Origin: UBA5072 sp041737175
Lineage (GTDB): Bacteria > Bacteroidota > Bacteroidia > Bacteroidales > UBA10428
Assembly (NCBI GenBank): GCA_041737175.1
Contig: JBGSSF010000034.1
Span: 62,001-126,000, forward strand
Reading direction: 5' to 3'
Length of the DNA: 64,000 bases
Below, piece after piece: positions 34,409-43,114 of the stretch. Each line of letters opens with the position of its first letter. Positions within the stretch are counted from its first letter, which is position 1. Position numbers and translations under genes: made by a program. The notes below the pieces were generated by a model, which made no database searches, was not told where the DNA came from, and saw only the letters and a list, made by a program, of their open reading frames with translations.

Positions 34409-35668
34409 TTATTTTTTTAATATGAGTTTGTCAACATTTCCAAAGTTTTCATAGTCCGAGACGATTACCTTCTCGCCGGGTTCCAATCCCTCAAGTATTT
34501 CATAATACCTCGGATTCTGACGGCCCAACCTGACTTTTCGTTTTTCAGCATAGTCTCCCGAAGGATCCACAACATAAACCCACTGGCCGCCTGTACTCTG
34601 GTAGAATCCCCCTTTGGGCAGGAGCAAGGCATCTTCTGATTCACCCAATTCAAGATGTATGCGGGCGGTCTGACCAATCCTGATCTGCTCAGGGATCGCG
34701 CTTGTGAATTCCATATCCACGGCAAATGTCCCATTCTGCACCTCCGGATATACCTTGATGATCCTGAGTGAATTTTTCTTGCCCGCAAAATCAAAATCAC
34801 CGGGCAGACTTCTTGATATTCTGGTGATATAGTGCTCATCAATCATTACACGCATTTTGTAGGAATCAAGAATATTGATGGTGCCGACACGTGTCCCGTA
34901 ATTAATCACCTCGCCAACTTCGGGATTCAGAGTAGCCAGCTCGCCATCAACCGATGCCTTGATATCAAGATCTTCCATTCGCCTCCGTGTAAGATTGAGG
35001 TTCATTTGCATGCGTCCGATCGATTCTTCGTCAGATTGGATGCGGGTTTTTGTATAAATGGAATCACGGCCAAATTTTTGCTTCTGAAGATCAAGTTGCA
35101 TACTGGTCTCTTCATATTGTTCCCTGGAGTATTCAAATTCTTCTTTGGAGATCAGGTTCTGTGTAATGAGCTTCTGGTTGTTATTGTATTGCCGTTCGAG
35201 TTTCTTTAAAAGGTATTGCAGTTGCAGGATGTTTGACCGGGTCTGAATGTTCTGGTTTTCCAGATTGATGCGTGCGGTCTTCAGGTCATTCACAGCCCTG
35301 GATACATCGGCCTCATTGCCGGAGATCTGGAGCAGAAGATTATAATTGCTAAGTTTAAGGATCACATCGCCCTTTTTAACCATGGTTCCTTCCTCAATGA
35401 GTATCTCTTCGACCCTGCCGGATTCCACGGCATCCAGATAAACCGTTTTGATAGGTTCAACCGTGCCGTTCACTGATATATAATCCTGGTATTTTCCTGC
35501 GAGAATTTCTCCTATAGTTATCTTGTCTTTTTCCACATTCAGCTTGGAGCTTTTGTCTCCAAAGATCATTTGCAGTATGACCAACAGGAGAATTAACCCC
35601 CCGAGACCCATCCATACATGTTTTTTCTGTATTCCCTTTTTCTCAATTTTCCGGTCCATTCCATCCAT
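34409..35668 (-). CDS. HlyD/MacA-like periplasmic adaptor
   Basis: A membrane-fusion protein of about 419 residues. The Met at 35668 gives MDGMDRKIEKKGIQKKHVWMGLGG, a short cytoplasmic leader before one membrane span; a start at 35722 is possible. It then has a biotinyl-lipoyl segment (SVNGTVEPIKTVYLDAVESGRV), a long coiled coil (about 140-245) and beta-barrel regions (LEPGEKVIVSDYENF near the end). It should link the ABC transporter to the TolC duct. Divergent from the sigma-54 response regulator. Confidence 0.9.
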   Translation of the reverse strand: MDGMDRKIEKKGIQKKHVWMGLGGLILLLVILQMIFGDKSSKLNVEKDKITIGEILAGKYQDYISVNGTVEPIKTVYLDAVESGRVEEILIEEGTMVKKGDVILKLSNYNLLLQISGNEADVSRAVNDLKTARINLENQNIQTRSNILQLQYLLKKLERQYNNNQKLITQNLISKEEFEYSREQYEETSMQLDLQKQKFGRDSIYTKTRIQSDEESIGRMQMNLNLTRRRMEDLDIKASVDGELATLNPEVGEVINYGTRVGTINILDSYKMRVMIDEHYITRISRSLPGDFDFAGKKNSLRIIKVYPEVQNGTFAVDMEFTSAIPEQIRIGQTARIHLELGESEDALLLPKGGFYQSTGGQWVYVVDPSGDYAEKRKVRLGRQNPRYYEILEGLEPGEKVIVSDYENFGNVDKLILKK

Positions 35669-35843
35669 AGGTACTGCTATATTGCTGTGATTGATATTTT
35701 TATTTTTAACAAAATTTAGCATTAATTATGCCATTTCTAATAATAGGTTAATATACAACTATTTGTTATAATGTACATCCATAAATTACTGACTTTTTTG
35801 TACAATATTGAAACACATAGCGTACGAAAACGGACAAATTAAT

Positions 35844-35851
35844 TACATTTG
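35844..35851 (+). promoter_or_regulatory. -7 box upstream of the response regulator
   Basis: TACATTTG fits TAnnTTTG and lies 26 bp before the ATG. No well-spaced -33 TTG was found, so this is a tentative promoter. Confidence 0.45.
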
Positions 35852-35877
35852 CTTATAGGTTCAAATAAACTAAAATT

Positions 35878-37254
35878 ATGAGCGAAAAAGTCGGTAATAT
35901 TCTTGCTGTCGACGATAATGAGGATATCCTGTTTGCCCTAAAGCTCTTGCTTAAACCCCATGTCGAAAAGCTGACGGTTTTAAACAATCCACAGAACATC
36001 CCGGATCTTATGGTCAAGGAATACTTTGACATGATCCTTCTCGATATGAATTTTAACAAGGATGCTATAAGCGGACAGGAAGGCTTTGACTGGCTTGGAC
36101 GTATACTGGAAATCGATCCGCAGGCAGTTGTGGTTTTCATTACGGCCTATGGAGATGCCGAGAGGGCTGTAAAGGCCATCAAATCAGGGGCAACGGATTT
36201 TGTTCTGAAACCCTGGCAGAATGAGAAATTGCTGGCTACGATTTCCTCTTCCATAAAGCTCAGGAGATCCCGTCTCGAAGCTGACGATCTTCGTGCCAAA
36301 CAGAAAGAAATGAGTGCCGTCATGGATCAGCCCTTTGTTGATTTCATCGGCAATTCGGTCAAGATGCAGGAGGTGTTTACCACGATCAAGAAAGTTGCGC
36401 AGACTGATGCCAATGTCTTGATCCTGGGCGAAAATGGTACAGGCAAGGAACTGGTTGCCCGGGCCCTGCACCGCAATTCACCCAGGCGCGACGAGGTTTT
36501 TATCAGTGTTGACCTGGGATCACTGAGCGACACTTTGTTTGAAAGCGAATTATTCGGCCACGAAAGAGGGGCCTTCACCGATGCCAAGAAAGAGAAGCCT
36601 GGCCGTTTCGAAATAGCCACCCACGGTACTTTATTTTTAGACGAAATCGGCAACCTTCCCTTACCTCTTCAGTCTAAAATACTCACCGTGATTGAGCGCC
36701 ATGAAGTGACACGGGTTGGCGCAAACCGGCCCATAGCGGTTGATGTGCGTTTGATTTGCGCCACAAACAGCGATATTTATGAAACGGTGAGCAACAATCT
36801 TTTCCGGCAGGACCTGCTCTATCGTATCAATACGGTAGAGATTCACCTTCCTCCTTTACGCGAAAGAGGAGATGACATTGAGTTGCTGTCCGATCATTTT
36901 CTGAAGATCTATTCAAAAAAATACCGTAAGTCCCTGAGGGGTATCACCTCAGCTGCCATGAAGAAACTGATGCACTACGCATGGCCCGGCAATGTTCGCG
37001 AATTGCAGCACGCCATTGAAAGGGCGGTTATCATGACCGAAACTCCCTCGTTGGAGCCTGAGGATTTTATTCTTTCACCTCCCCGGAAGAAATCCGGCGA
37101 CGTTGAGTTTGATACCTATAATCTCGATGAGATCGAAAGACAGATTATTGAAAAAGTCATGAAACAGAATCAGGGTAATATTTCCCAGGCAGCCCAGGAA
37201 CTTGGACTCACACGAACTTCATTGTACCGCAGGATCGAAAAATATGGTTTTTAA
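35878..37254 (+). CDS. sigma-54-dependent response regulator (NtrC family)
   Basis: A 458-residue activator: receiver domain (ILAVDDNEDILFALKLLL; phospho-Asp in MILLDMNF; ITAYGDAERAVKAIKSGATDFVLKPW), AAA+ domain with Walker A GENGTGKE and a GAFTDA loop where sigma-54 is contacted (most relatives have GAFTGA), and a C-terminal Fis-type helix-turn-helix (NISQAAQELGLTRTSLYRRIEKYG). It overlaps the kinase gene by 11 bp and is divergent from the efflux genes, which it may control. No sigma-54 promoter was found in the shared gap. Confidence 0.93.
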   Translation: MSEKVGNILAVDDNEDILFALKLLLKPHVEKLTVLNNPQNIPDLMVKEYFDMILLDMNFNKDAISGQEGFDWLGRILEIDPQAVVVFITAYGDAERAVKAIKSGATDFVLKPWQNEKLLATISSSIKLRRSRLEADDLRAKQKEMSAVMDQPFVDFIGNSVKMQEVFTTIKKVAQTDANVLILGENGTGKELVARALHRNSPRRDEVFISVDLGSLSDTLFESELFGHERGAFTDAKKEKPGRFEIATHGTLFLDEIGNLPLPLQSKILTVIERHEVTRVGANRPIAVDVRLICATNSDIYETVSNNLFRQDLLYRINTVEIHLPPLRERGDDIELLSDHFLKIYSKKYRKSLRGITSAAMKKLMHYAWPGNVRELQHAIERAVIMTETPSLEPEDFILSPPRKKSGDVEFDTYNLDEIERQIIEKVMKQNQGNISQAAQELGLTRTSLYRRIEKYGF

Positions 37255-38599
37255 AAATTACAGGCTCAATATAATTGTTCGCGTCATCCTGCTGGCCGCG
37301 ACCATCTTCCTGCTTTTCTATACCCTGAAATCCAATCTGCTGATTGCGCCTGCCATTGTGGCAGTAGTGGTCATTTTTCAGATTGGCTCTCTGATCCGTT
37401 ACCTGGATAAAACAAACCGTGAATTGACCAGTTTTCTGCAATCGATACGGTTTTCGGAATTTACCCGTTCCTACCAGATCGAAGGTATGGGTGGTACATT
37501 CAATGAATTGAACAAGGCTTTCAACGAGGTCATGCAGGACTTCCAAAAGGTTCGGGCCGAGAAGGAGGAGAGTTTTCATTACCTGCAAACCATTGTGCAG
37601 AATATTGATGTCAGTGTCATTGCATACACCGTGGATGGCAATATCGAACTGATCAACAAAACAGCTAAAAAATTATTCCAAATGGCCAGCATCAGGAATA
37701 TTAAGATGCTGGAAACACTCAGTCCGGAACTTGTTAATACATTGCTTACCATCAAACCGGGCGAGAACAAACTGGTGAAGGTCCAGTATGAGGATGACTT
37801 TCTGCAGCTCGCCATTTACGCTTCTACCATTAAAGTGAAGGATAAACTGATCTATCTGGTAACCATTAAAGATATTCAGAATGTTCTGGAAGAACAGGAA
37901 ACTGAAGCATGGCAGAAGCTAATCCGGGTGCTTACCCATGAGATCATGAATTCCATTACGCCCATTGCTTCGTTATCCTCAACACTCGACCTGATGTTGA
38001 AAGGCATGGTTGCCCAAGGCAACGGGGAATCACTGGAAATCGACAGGGAATCCGTTGGCGAGATTCAGGAAGCCTTGCAAACCATCAACAAAAGAAGCAC
38101 CGGCCTTCTTCATTTTGTGAACACCTACCGTAACCTGACCCGCATACCGAAACCGAATTTCAAGCTTTGCAGCATACGGGAAGTTTTCAGCAACATTGAA
38201 AACCTCATGGAGGAAGAGATTAGCAACTGCGGTTTCGAGTTTGTCGTCAGGGTCGATCCCGAAAGCCTCGAATTCACGGCCGATGATCAGCTGATTGAAC
38301 AGGTGCTGATCAACCTGCTCAAGAATGCCATGCATGCCCTGAATGGAAGACCCTCCGGAAAAATTCAGCTGCTGGGCTTCATGAATAAGCGGGGGAGGAT
38401 AACCCTGCAGGTCATTGACAATGGTCCCGGTATACTCAAGGATGTACTCGATAAAATATTCATTCCCTTCTTTACTACCAAACCTTCGGGATCAGGTATC
38501 GGACTAAGCCTTTCCAAGCAAATACTCCGACTTCATAATGCCACCATCACAGCGCATTCGGAACCAGAGGTGGAAACGGTCTTCACCATGACGTTTTAA
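37244..38599 (+). CDS. sensor histidine kinase (NtrY-like)
   Basis: A 451-residue kinase partner of the preceding regulator; the start ATG at 37244 overlaps that gene's stop region, so the two are coupled. Two N-terminal membrane spans (IIVRVILLAATIFLLFYTL and LLIAPAIVAVVVIFQIGSLI) have almost no loop between them. A HAMP-like/PAS region includes IVQNIDVSVIAYTVDGNIELIN. The phospho-His is in LIRVLTHEIMNSITPIASL, the N-box in LINLLKNAMHAL, G-boxes in VIDNGPGI and GSGIGLSLSKQI. The small periplasmic part suggests sensing in the membrane or cytoplasm. Confidence 0.93.
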   Translation: MVFKNYRLNIIVRVILLAATIFLLFYTLKSNLLIAPAIVAVVVIFQIGSLIRYLDKTNRELTSFLQSIRFSEFTRSYQIEGMGGTFNELNKAFNEVMQDFQKVRAEKEESFHYLQTIVQNIDVSVIAYTVDGNIELINKTAKKLFQMASIRNIKMLETLSPELVNTLLTIKPGENKLVKVQYEDDFLQLAIYASTIKVKDKLIYLVTIKDIQNVLEEQETEAWQKLIRVLTHEIMNSITPIASLSSTLDLMLKGMVAQGNGESLEIDRESVGEIQEALQTINKRSTGLLHFVNTYRNLTRIPKPNFKLCSIREVFSNIENLMEEEISNCGFEFVVRVDPESLEFTADDQLIEQVLINLLKNAMHALNGRPSGKIQLLGFMNKRGRITLQVIDNGPGILKDVLDKIFIPFFTTKPSGSGIGLSLSKQILRLHNATITAHSEPEVETVFTMTF

Positions 38600-38654
38600 A
38601 AGTATAATTGGCTTAAATTATTTTACATAACGTATAAACATATTTAGATTTATG

Positions 38655-38662
38655 TATATTTG
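38655..38662 (+). promoter_or_regulatory. -7 box upstream of the ArsM-like gene
   Basis: TATATTTG, an exact TAnnTTTG match, 14 bp before the ATG; the -33 element is not obvious. It marks a likely own promoter for the methyltransferase-peptide-radical SAM set. Confidence 0.45.
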
Positions 38663-38676
38663 CCAAAATTTTCAAT

Positions 38677-39324
38677 ATGGATACGTCTTCAATAAACATC
38701 CGTTACTCTGAGTTGGCTGAGCAAACCTGCTGCCTTTCCTGCGGCGGTGCTGTGAATTACGCCGAACCCCAGCCGGGGGAATGTTGCGTTGATCTGGGCA
38801 GCGGCAGGGGGACTGATGTACTTCGCATGGCAGAAGCTGTTGGCGCAAACGGATTCGTTTTCGGAGTGGATGCATCAGACGGCATGCTTGAGACAGCTCG
38901 GAAAAACGCCGGTAAGCTCGGCATTTCCAATGTAAGTTTTATTCAATCCGATCTGGAACATATTGCCATACCGGGTGGTGTCGCTGATCTTATCATTTCC
39001 AATTGTACAATCAATCATGCAGCTGATAAACAAAGGGTTTGGAATGAAGTGTATCGGATTTTGAAAGGCGGAGGCAGGTTCGTGGTGAGTGATATTTATT
39101 CAACCTCTCCTGTGCCTGAGGAATACAGGAATGATCCGGTGGCTGTATCTGAATGCTGGGCAGGCGCCGTAACCCGGGAGGAATATCTGCATACTTTAGC
39201 TGAAGCAGGATTTTCGGATATCAGCATTCTTGAAGAAAGCAAACCCTATTCAAAAGGGATGATTGAAGTTGCCAGTTTTACTATCTTTGGAAAGAAGGAA
39301 AAGAAATGTTGCTGCTGTTCTTGA
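38677..39324 (+). CDS. arsenite methyltransferase-like SAM enzyme with Cys-rich ends
   Basis: A 215-residue SAM-dependent methyltransferase of the ArsM type. The SAM loop is VDLGSGRGTD (38-47) with acidic Asp65. Cys110 (ISNCTIN) and Cys160 (SECWAGA) are 50 residues apart, the same spacing as the two arsenic-binding cysteines of characterised ArsM enzymes. It is short at the N-terminus but has Cys18, Cys19, Cys22, Cys36 and Cys37 near the expected third site, and ends in four consecutive cysteines (211-214). It may methylate As(III) or another thiol-loving element, or serve the peptide system downstream. Followed by the 32-codon peptide gene. Confidence 0.8.
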   Translation: MDTSSINIRYSELAEQTCCLSCGGAVNYAEPQPGECCVDLGSGRGTDVLRMAEAVGANGFVFGVDASDGMLETARKNAGKLGISNVSFIQSDLEHIAIPGGVADLIISNCTINHAADKQRVWNEVYRILKGGGRFVVSDIYSTSPVPEEYRNDPVAVSECWAGAVTREEYLHTLAEAGFSDISILEESKPYSKGMIEVASFTIFGKKEKKCCCCS

Positions 39325-39358
39325 TTAGTAAGGAGTGACGAGTGACGAGTTAAACCCA

Positions 39359-39406
39359 TTCATAATTTACAATTCATAATTCATAATTCATAATTCATAA
39401 TTTACA
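39359..39406. repeat. heptamer array abutting the peptide gene start
   Basis: Seven consecutive 7-mers: TTCATAA, TTTACAA, four TTCATAA, TTTACAA; the last A is the first base of the peptide ATG. Upstream is a short GAGTGAC-GAGTGAC-GAG duplication. Copy-number change here would shift anything upstream relative to the start codon and so could tune or switch translation. Confidence 0.9.
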
Positions 39407-39505
39407 ATGAAGTCTCTAACAACCAAGAAAAAAGCCGGTAAGAGCCAGAAGGTGGCCCAGTGTTGTGCAAAAACCTCAAAGATCGTTGCCGGTTGCCACG
39501 ACTGA
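39407..39505 (+). CDS. 32-residue Cys-containing peptide, candidate radical SAM substrate
   Basis: A small ORF between the methyltransferase and radical SAM genes, ending 12 bp before the latter. The first 18 residues are basic (Lys at 2, 7, 8, 9, 12, 15), contain no Cys and suggest a leader. The rest begins at Cys19-Cys20 and ends with Gly29-Cys30-His-Asp: a possible core of about 14 residues with three cysteines. There is no hydrophobic signal. Size, position next to a SPASM enzyme and leader-core layout fit a RiPP precursor. I do not recognise a family; a chance ORF of 32 codons cannot be excluded, but Cys content and location argue against it. Confidence 0.6.
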   Translation: MKSLTTKKKAGKSQKVAQCCAKTSKIVAGCHD

Positions 39506-39517
39506 TCAGCATGATTC

Positions 39518-40834
39518 ATGGAGCTTTCCAGGCATAATATTCTTTCCAGGATTCACCGGTCAGATGATTATTTCCTGGTGAATGTGCTTTCGGGGAATGC
39601 CGACATTCTTACTTCCGGGGAAGCTGAACGTGTCATGAGCGGCAGGATCATGGATGATCCTGATTACATCAGCAAGGGATACGTAGTTGATCCTGCGCAG
39701 GAAGAAAAGCTGTTCCGCAGCAAATACCTTGATTTTATTGATGCGCGTGAAACCGATGAGGTGCAGCTTTTTTATGCTCCAACCTATTCGTGCAATTTTA
39801 ATTGTCCCTATTGTTACCAGGAAGGCTATGCCAACCAGACCAACGGGAACACCTCTGAGGTTGCGGATGCATTCTTCCGCTATATTCTTGACCATTTCAA
39901 AGGACGAAGAAAATACGTTACTTTATTTGGCGGAGAACCCCTGCTGAATAGTCAGCAAAACAAGAATTTCCTTGAGTTTTTCATAGGACATTGCCGGAAA
40001 GCCGGACTCGATCTCGCAGTGGTGACCAACGGTTACGACCTGCAAGAGTTTATCCCTTTGCTTTCACAGGCATGCATCAGGGAAATTCAGGTCACGCTGG
40101 ACGGTCCCGAGAAAGTGCACAATGAAAGACGTCCGCTGAAGGGAGGACAGGGGACCTTTGTTCAGATAGTCAGGGGTATTGATGCAGCCCTTGAAGCAAA
40201 ACTACCCGTGAATTTAAGGGTGGTTCTGGACCGCGATAACATGGCCTCATTGCCCGATCTGGCCAGGTATGCGATTGACAAAGGCTGGACTGATTCACCG
40301 CTATTTAAGACTCAGCTGGGACGTAATTATGAGCTTCATTACTGCCAGTCTCAACAGTCCAGGCTCTATTCCAGGATCGATCTTTACAGGGACCTGTATG
40401 ACCTTATCCGTCAACACCCTCATCTGCTTGAATTCCATAAACCAGCCTTTTCTGTTTCAAAATTTCTTTTTGAAAACGGGGAATTACCCTTACCTTTATT
40501 TGATTCATGCCCGGGTTGTAAAACAGAATGGGCATTTGATTATACCGGCAGAATCTATTCATGCACAGCAACAGTTGGTAAACCCGGGGAAGAATTGGGA
40601 GTGTTTTATCCCCGTGTGGAATTATATCAGGACCAGGTGGAGAGGTGGCAGGAAAGGGATATATTAAGCATAAAAGCCTGCTCAACGTGCAATGTAAGGC
40701 TGGCCTGCGGAGGAGGTTGCGCCAGCGTGGCATACAACCGCGAAAAGAATCTGCATGCTCCGGATTGCCGGCCGGTAAGGGAGTTGATGGAGCTGGGGAT
40801 AGCATTGTATAATTCGGGAAATGGTAAGCAGTAA
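39518..40834 (+). CDS. radical SAM/SPASM domain protein, probable peptide-modifying enzyme
   Basis: A 438-residue protein. The N-terminal 80 residues (YFLVNVLSGNADIL...) resemble the leader-recognition-like segment of many SPASM proteins. The radical SAM cluster motif is Cys92-x3-Cys96-x2-Cys99 (SCNFNCPYC), followed by LFGGEPLL and VTNGY. The C-terminal SPASM region carries DSCPGCKTEW, YSCTATVG, ACSTCNVRLACGGGCASV and a last DCRP, enough cysteines for two auxiliary 4Fe-4S clusters. This arrangement occurs in enzymes that make thioether or C-C links in peptides and in anaerobic sulfatase-maturing enzymes; no sulfatase is nearby, whereas the 32-residue peptide is. Confidence 0.88.
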   Translation: MELSRHNILSRIHRSDDYFLVNVLSGNADILTSGEAERVMSGRIMDDPDYISKGYVVDPAQEEKLFRSKYLDFIDARETDEVQLFYAPTYSCNFNCPYCYQEGYANQTNGNTSEVADAFFRYILDHFKGRRKYVTLFGGEPLLNSQQNKNFLEFFIGHCRKAGLDLAVVTNGYDLQEFIPLLSQACIREIQVTLDGPEKVHNERRPLKGGQGTFVQIVRGIDAALEAKLPVNLRVVLDRDNMASLPDLARYAIDKGWTDSPLFKTQLGRNYELHYCQSQQSRLYSRIDLYRDLYDLIRQHPHLLEFHKPAFSVSKFLFENGELPLPLFDSCPGCKTEWAFDYTGRIYSCTATVGKPGEELGVFYPRVELYQDQVERWQERDILSIKACSTCNVRLACGGGCASVAYNREKNLHAPDCRPVRELMELGIALYNSGNGKQ

Positions 40835-40920
40835 AAAGTTAAAAGTAAAAAGTAAACAGTAATCGGTAACCCGTGTTCGGAGTTCGTTATTAACGATCTG
40901 AGTAAAAAATAACCAATCCT

Positions 40921-42192
40921 ATGAAAGAAATTATCACCGCTGATTTTGAAAAGGAAGTTCTGCAGGCCGGCAAAGTAGTGCTCGACTTCTATTCAAACGA
41001 ATGCCCCCCCTGCGAGGCATTGGCTCCCAAGTTTGAATCGCTGGCAGCCCTCTATGGAGAAGACATAAAATTCCTGAAGGTTTTCCGCCAACAAAACCGT
41101 GATCTTGCTGAAAGACTTGGCGTTTACAGTTCGCCAACCTTGATTTTCTTTGACAGGGGTCATGAGGTGGGAATCCGCCTAACCGGTGGGATCAAACGTT
41201 CCGAAATCATGTACAACCTCAACTCCATGCTCCCGGCTGAAAAGGCCGGCGCACTCAAAAGCCGGATCAAACCGTTTACCACACATTATGATGTTGCCAT
41301 CATCGGCAGCGGTCCCGGAGGCCTTACCGCAGGATTATATCTTTGCCAGGCCCGTGTCAATGCGGTACTGATTGATACCGGGCTGCCGGGCGGATATGTC
41401 AGTCTCACCCACCAGATATCCAACTACCCGGGTTTCATTGACCCCCAGCCTGGTTATATGCTGTCACACAACATGTCAGAGCAGACCAAAAAATGCGGAA
41501 GCGTTTTTAAAGTAGCCGTGGATGTCACACGGGTTGATCTGCAGAAAAAAGAGATTATCATTGATGAATATGAAACCCTGCAGGCCAGGAAAATCATTAT
41601 TGCCACTGGAACTTCACCAAACTATCTGAATATTCCGGGAGAAAAAGAATTCAAAGGAAAGGGATTATCCTATTGTGCTACCTGTGATGCAAAATACTAC
41701 GCCGACAAAGAGGTCATTGTTATCGGGGGAGGCAACTCAGCGGTGGAAGAAGCTGAATTCATCACCAAGTTTGCCACCAGGGTAACGATGGTGCATCAGT
41801 TTGAGAAATTTCAAGCCAACAAGCAGGCGCAGGAGAAACTGCTGGCCAATCCGCGTGTTGAAGTGCTGTTCCGTCATGAACCCAGATCATTTGAACGCCG
41901 CGGTGACAAAATGGTAGTTGCTGTTGAAAATCTCCTGGATCACACAACGCGTGAACTGGTGACGGATGGTATTTTCATCTTCGTGGGCATGAAACCCAAT
42001 ATTGACTTGTTCGGTGGCAAGCTTGAACTCGACCAGTGGGGCTATTTGAAGACCGATGAGGATATGCGGACCAACTTGCCCGATGTTTATGCGGTTGGCG
42101 ATGTTAGGAGTAAGAAATACAGGCAGATCACCACTGCCATCGCTGACGGAACCATCGCTGCCATTAATATCACCAGGGAACTCGACAATTGA
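40921..42192 (+). CDS. thioredoxin-thioredoxin reductase fusion
   Basis: A 423-residue cytoplasmic redox protein. Residues 1-100 are a thioredoxin domain with Cys28-Pro-Pro-Cys31 (more often CGPC) and the cis-Pro loop YSSPTLIFF. Residues from about 120 are a thioredoxin reductase: FAD loop IIGSGPGGLTAG, redox pair Cys252-Ala-Thr-Cys255, second nucleotide loop VIGGGNSAVEEA, and VYAVGDVR. The natural fusion puts both halves of a disulfide-reducing chain in one chain. Placed 86 bp after the radical SAM gene, it may supply reducing power to the ArsM-like enzyme or keep peptide cysteines reduced. Confidence 0.93.
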   Translation: MKEIITADFEKEVLQAGKVVLDFYSNECPPCEALAPKFESLAALYGEDIKFLKVFRQQNRDLAERLGVYSSPTLIFFDRGHEVGIRLTGGIKRSEIMYNLNSMLPAEKAGALKSRIKPFTTHYDVAIIGSGPGGLTAGLYLCQARVNAVLIDTGLPGGYVSLTHQISNYPGFIDPQPGYMLSHNMSEQTKKCGSVFKVAVDVTRVDLQKKEIIIDEYETLQARKIIIATGTSPNYLNIPGEKEFKGKGLSYCATCDAKYYADKEVIVIGGGNSAVEEAEFITKFATRVTMVHQFEKFQANKQAQEKLLANPRVEVLFRHEPRSFERRGDKMVVAVENLLDHTTRELVTDGIFIFVGMKPNIDLFGGKLELDQWGYLKTDEDMRTNLPDVYAVGDVRSKKYRQITTAIADGTIAAINITRELDN

Positions 42193-42308
42193 GGGTCTCT
42201 GTTAAACTTTTGTTAAAAGGAGCAAATCAAATCATTTGATCTGAACCATTATTTGGCTTTTGTGTTTGATGTTTGTAACCAGAGTTTAAACATTTAAAAG
42301 AGTACAAC

Positions 42309-42935
42309 ATGAACAGAAAATCCATCATATTGATAATTGCTTCGGTAATCATATATTCCAGTCTGTCACTCCAAGCCCAGACAACTTCACCTAAAAAGCT
42401 TGCCATAAATACAACCGACAGCAAGATAAGCTGGCTCGGCAAAAAGCCCACCGGTGAGCACAACGGATATGTAAAGCTTACGGGAGGAGAAGTAATAGTT
42501 GATAAAAATGAACTGACCGGCGGGTCATTCACCGTTGACTTCAATTCAATCGTTAACCTTGACCTGAAGGACGAAGGCATGAATAACCGGCTGGTGGGAC
42601 ACCTGAAATCAGCGGATTTCTTTGATGTTGCCAAATATCCAACCGCCAGGTTTGCAATTACCAAAGTGACAAAAGTGAGCGGACCGGCCGCTGGGGCTGC
42701 CAAGGCAACGCACCGTATCGAAGGCGATCTGACCATGAAAGGAATCACAAGGAAAATAAGTTTTGATGCCAGTATCAACCTGTTGAATGGCAAGCTTGTT
42801 GCCAGTACACCGTCTTTTACCATCGACCGCACACAGTGGGGTGTCAACTATCAGTCAAAATCCATTTTCGCAGAATTGAAAGACCAGTTTATTTATGATG
42901 ATATGACGCTTTCAATAGAACTGGTATCAAATTAA
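42309..42935 (+). CDS. YceI-family periplasmic lipid-binding-like protein
   Basis: A 208-residue exported protein (signal ending SLSLQAQ) with the YceI lipocalin-like barrel: SKISWLGKKPTGEHNGYVKLTGGEV, NRLVGHLKSADFFDVAKYPTARF, GDLTMKGITRKISFDA and WGVNYQSKSIF. Relatives bind polyisoprenoids; the role here is unknown. It has a good terminator and is probably monocistronic. Confidence 0.93.
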   Translation: MNRKSIILIIASVIIYSSLSLQAQTTSPKKLAINTTDSKISWLGKKPTGEHNGYVKLTGGEVIVDKNELTGGSFTVDFNSIVNLDLKDEGMNNRLVGHLKSADFFDVAKYPTARFAITKVTKVSGPAAGAAKATHRIEGDLTMKGITRKISFDASINLLNGKLVASTPSFTIDRTQWGVNYQSKSIFAELKDQFIYDDMTLSIELVSN

Positions 42936-42959
42936 GGAATTTGCATATTACGGTCATCT

Positions 42960-42983
42960 GCCCCGTTTCGAACTGAACGGGGC
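42960..42983 (+). terminator. intrinsic terminator of the YceI gene
   Basis: Stem GCCCCGTT / AACGGGGC with an 8-nt loop, then TTTTTGTTGT, 25 bp after the stop. Confidence 0.9.
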
Positions 42984-43114
42984 TTTTTGTTGTGCATAGA
43001 CCCGTAATAACTGAATTATAGCATTTCATTCAAAAAAACAGGGCATAGGTTCATTTAATTTTATTTGTTGACAGAATCCGGCAATATTTGAAACTGAATT
43101 ATTATAAACTGCCC

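Noticed and set aside
42227..42847. 206-codon minus-strand open frame
   Set aside because: Antisense shadow of the YceI gene, with a composition unlike a real protein.
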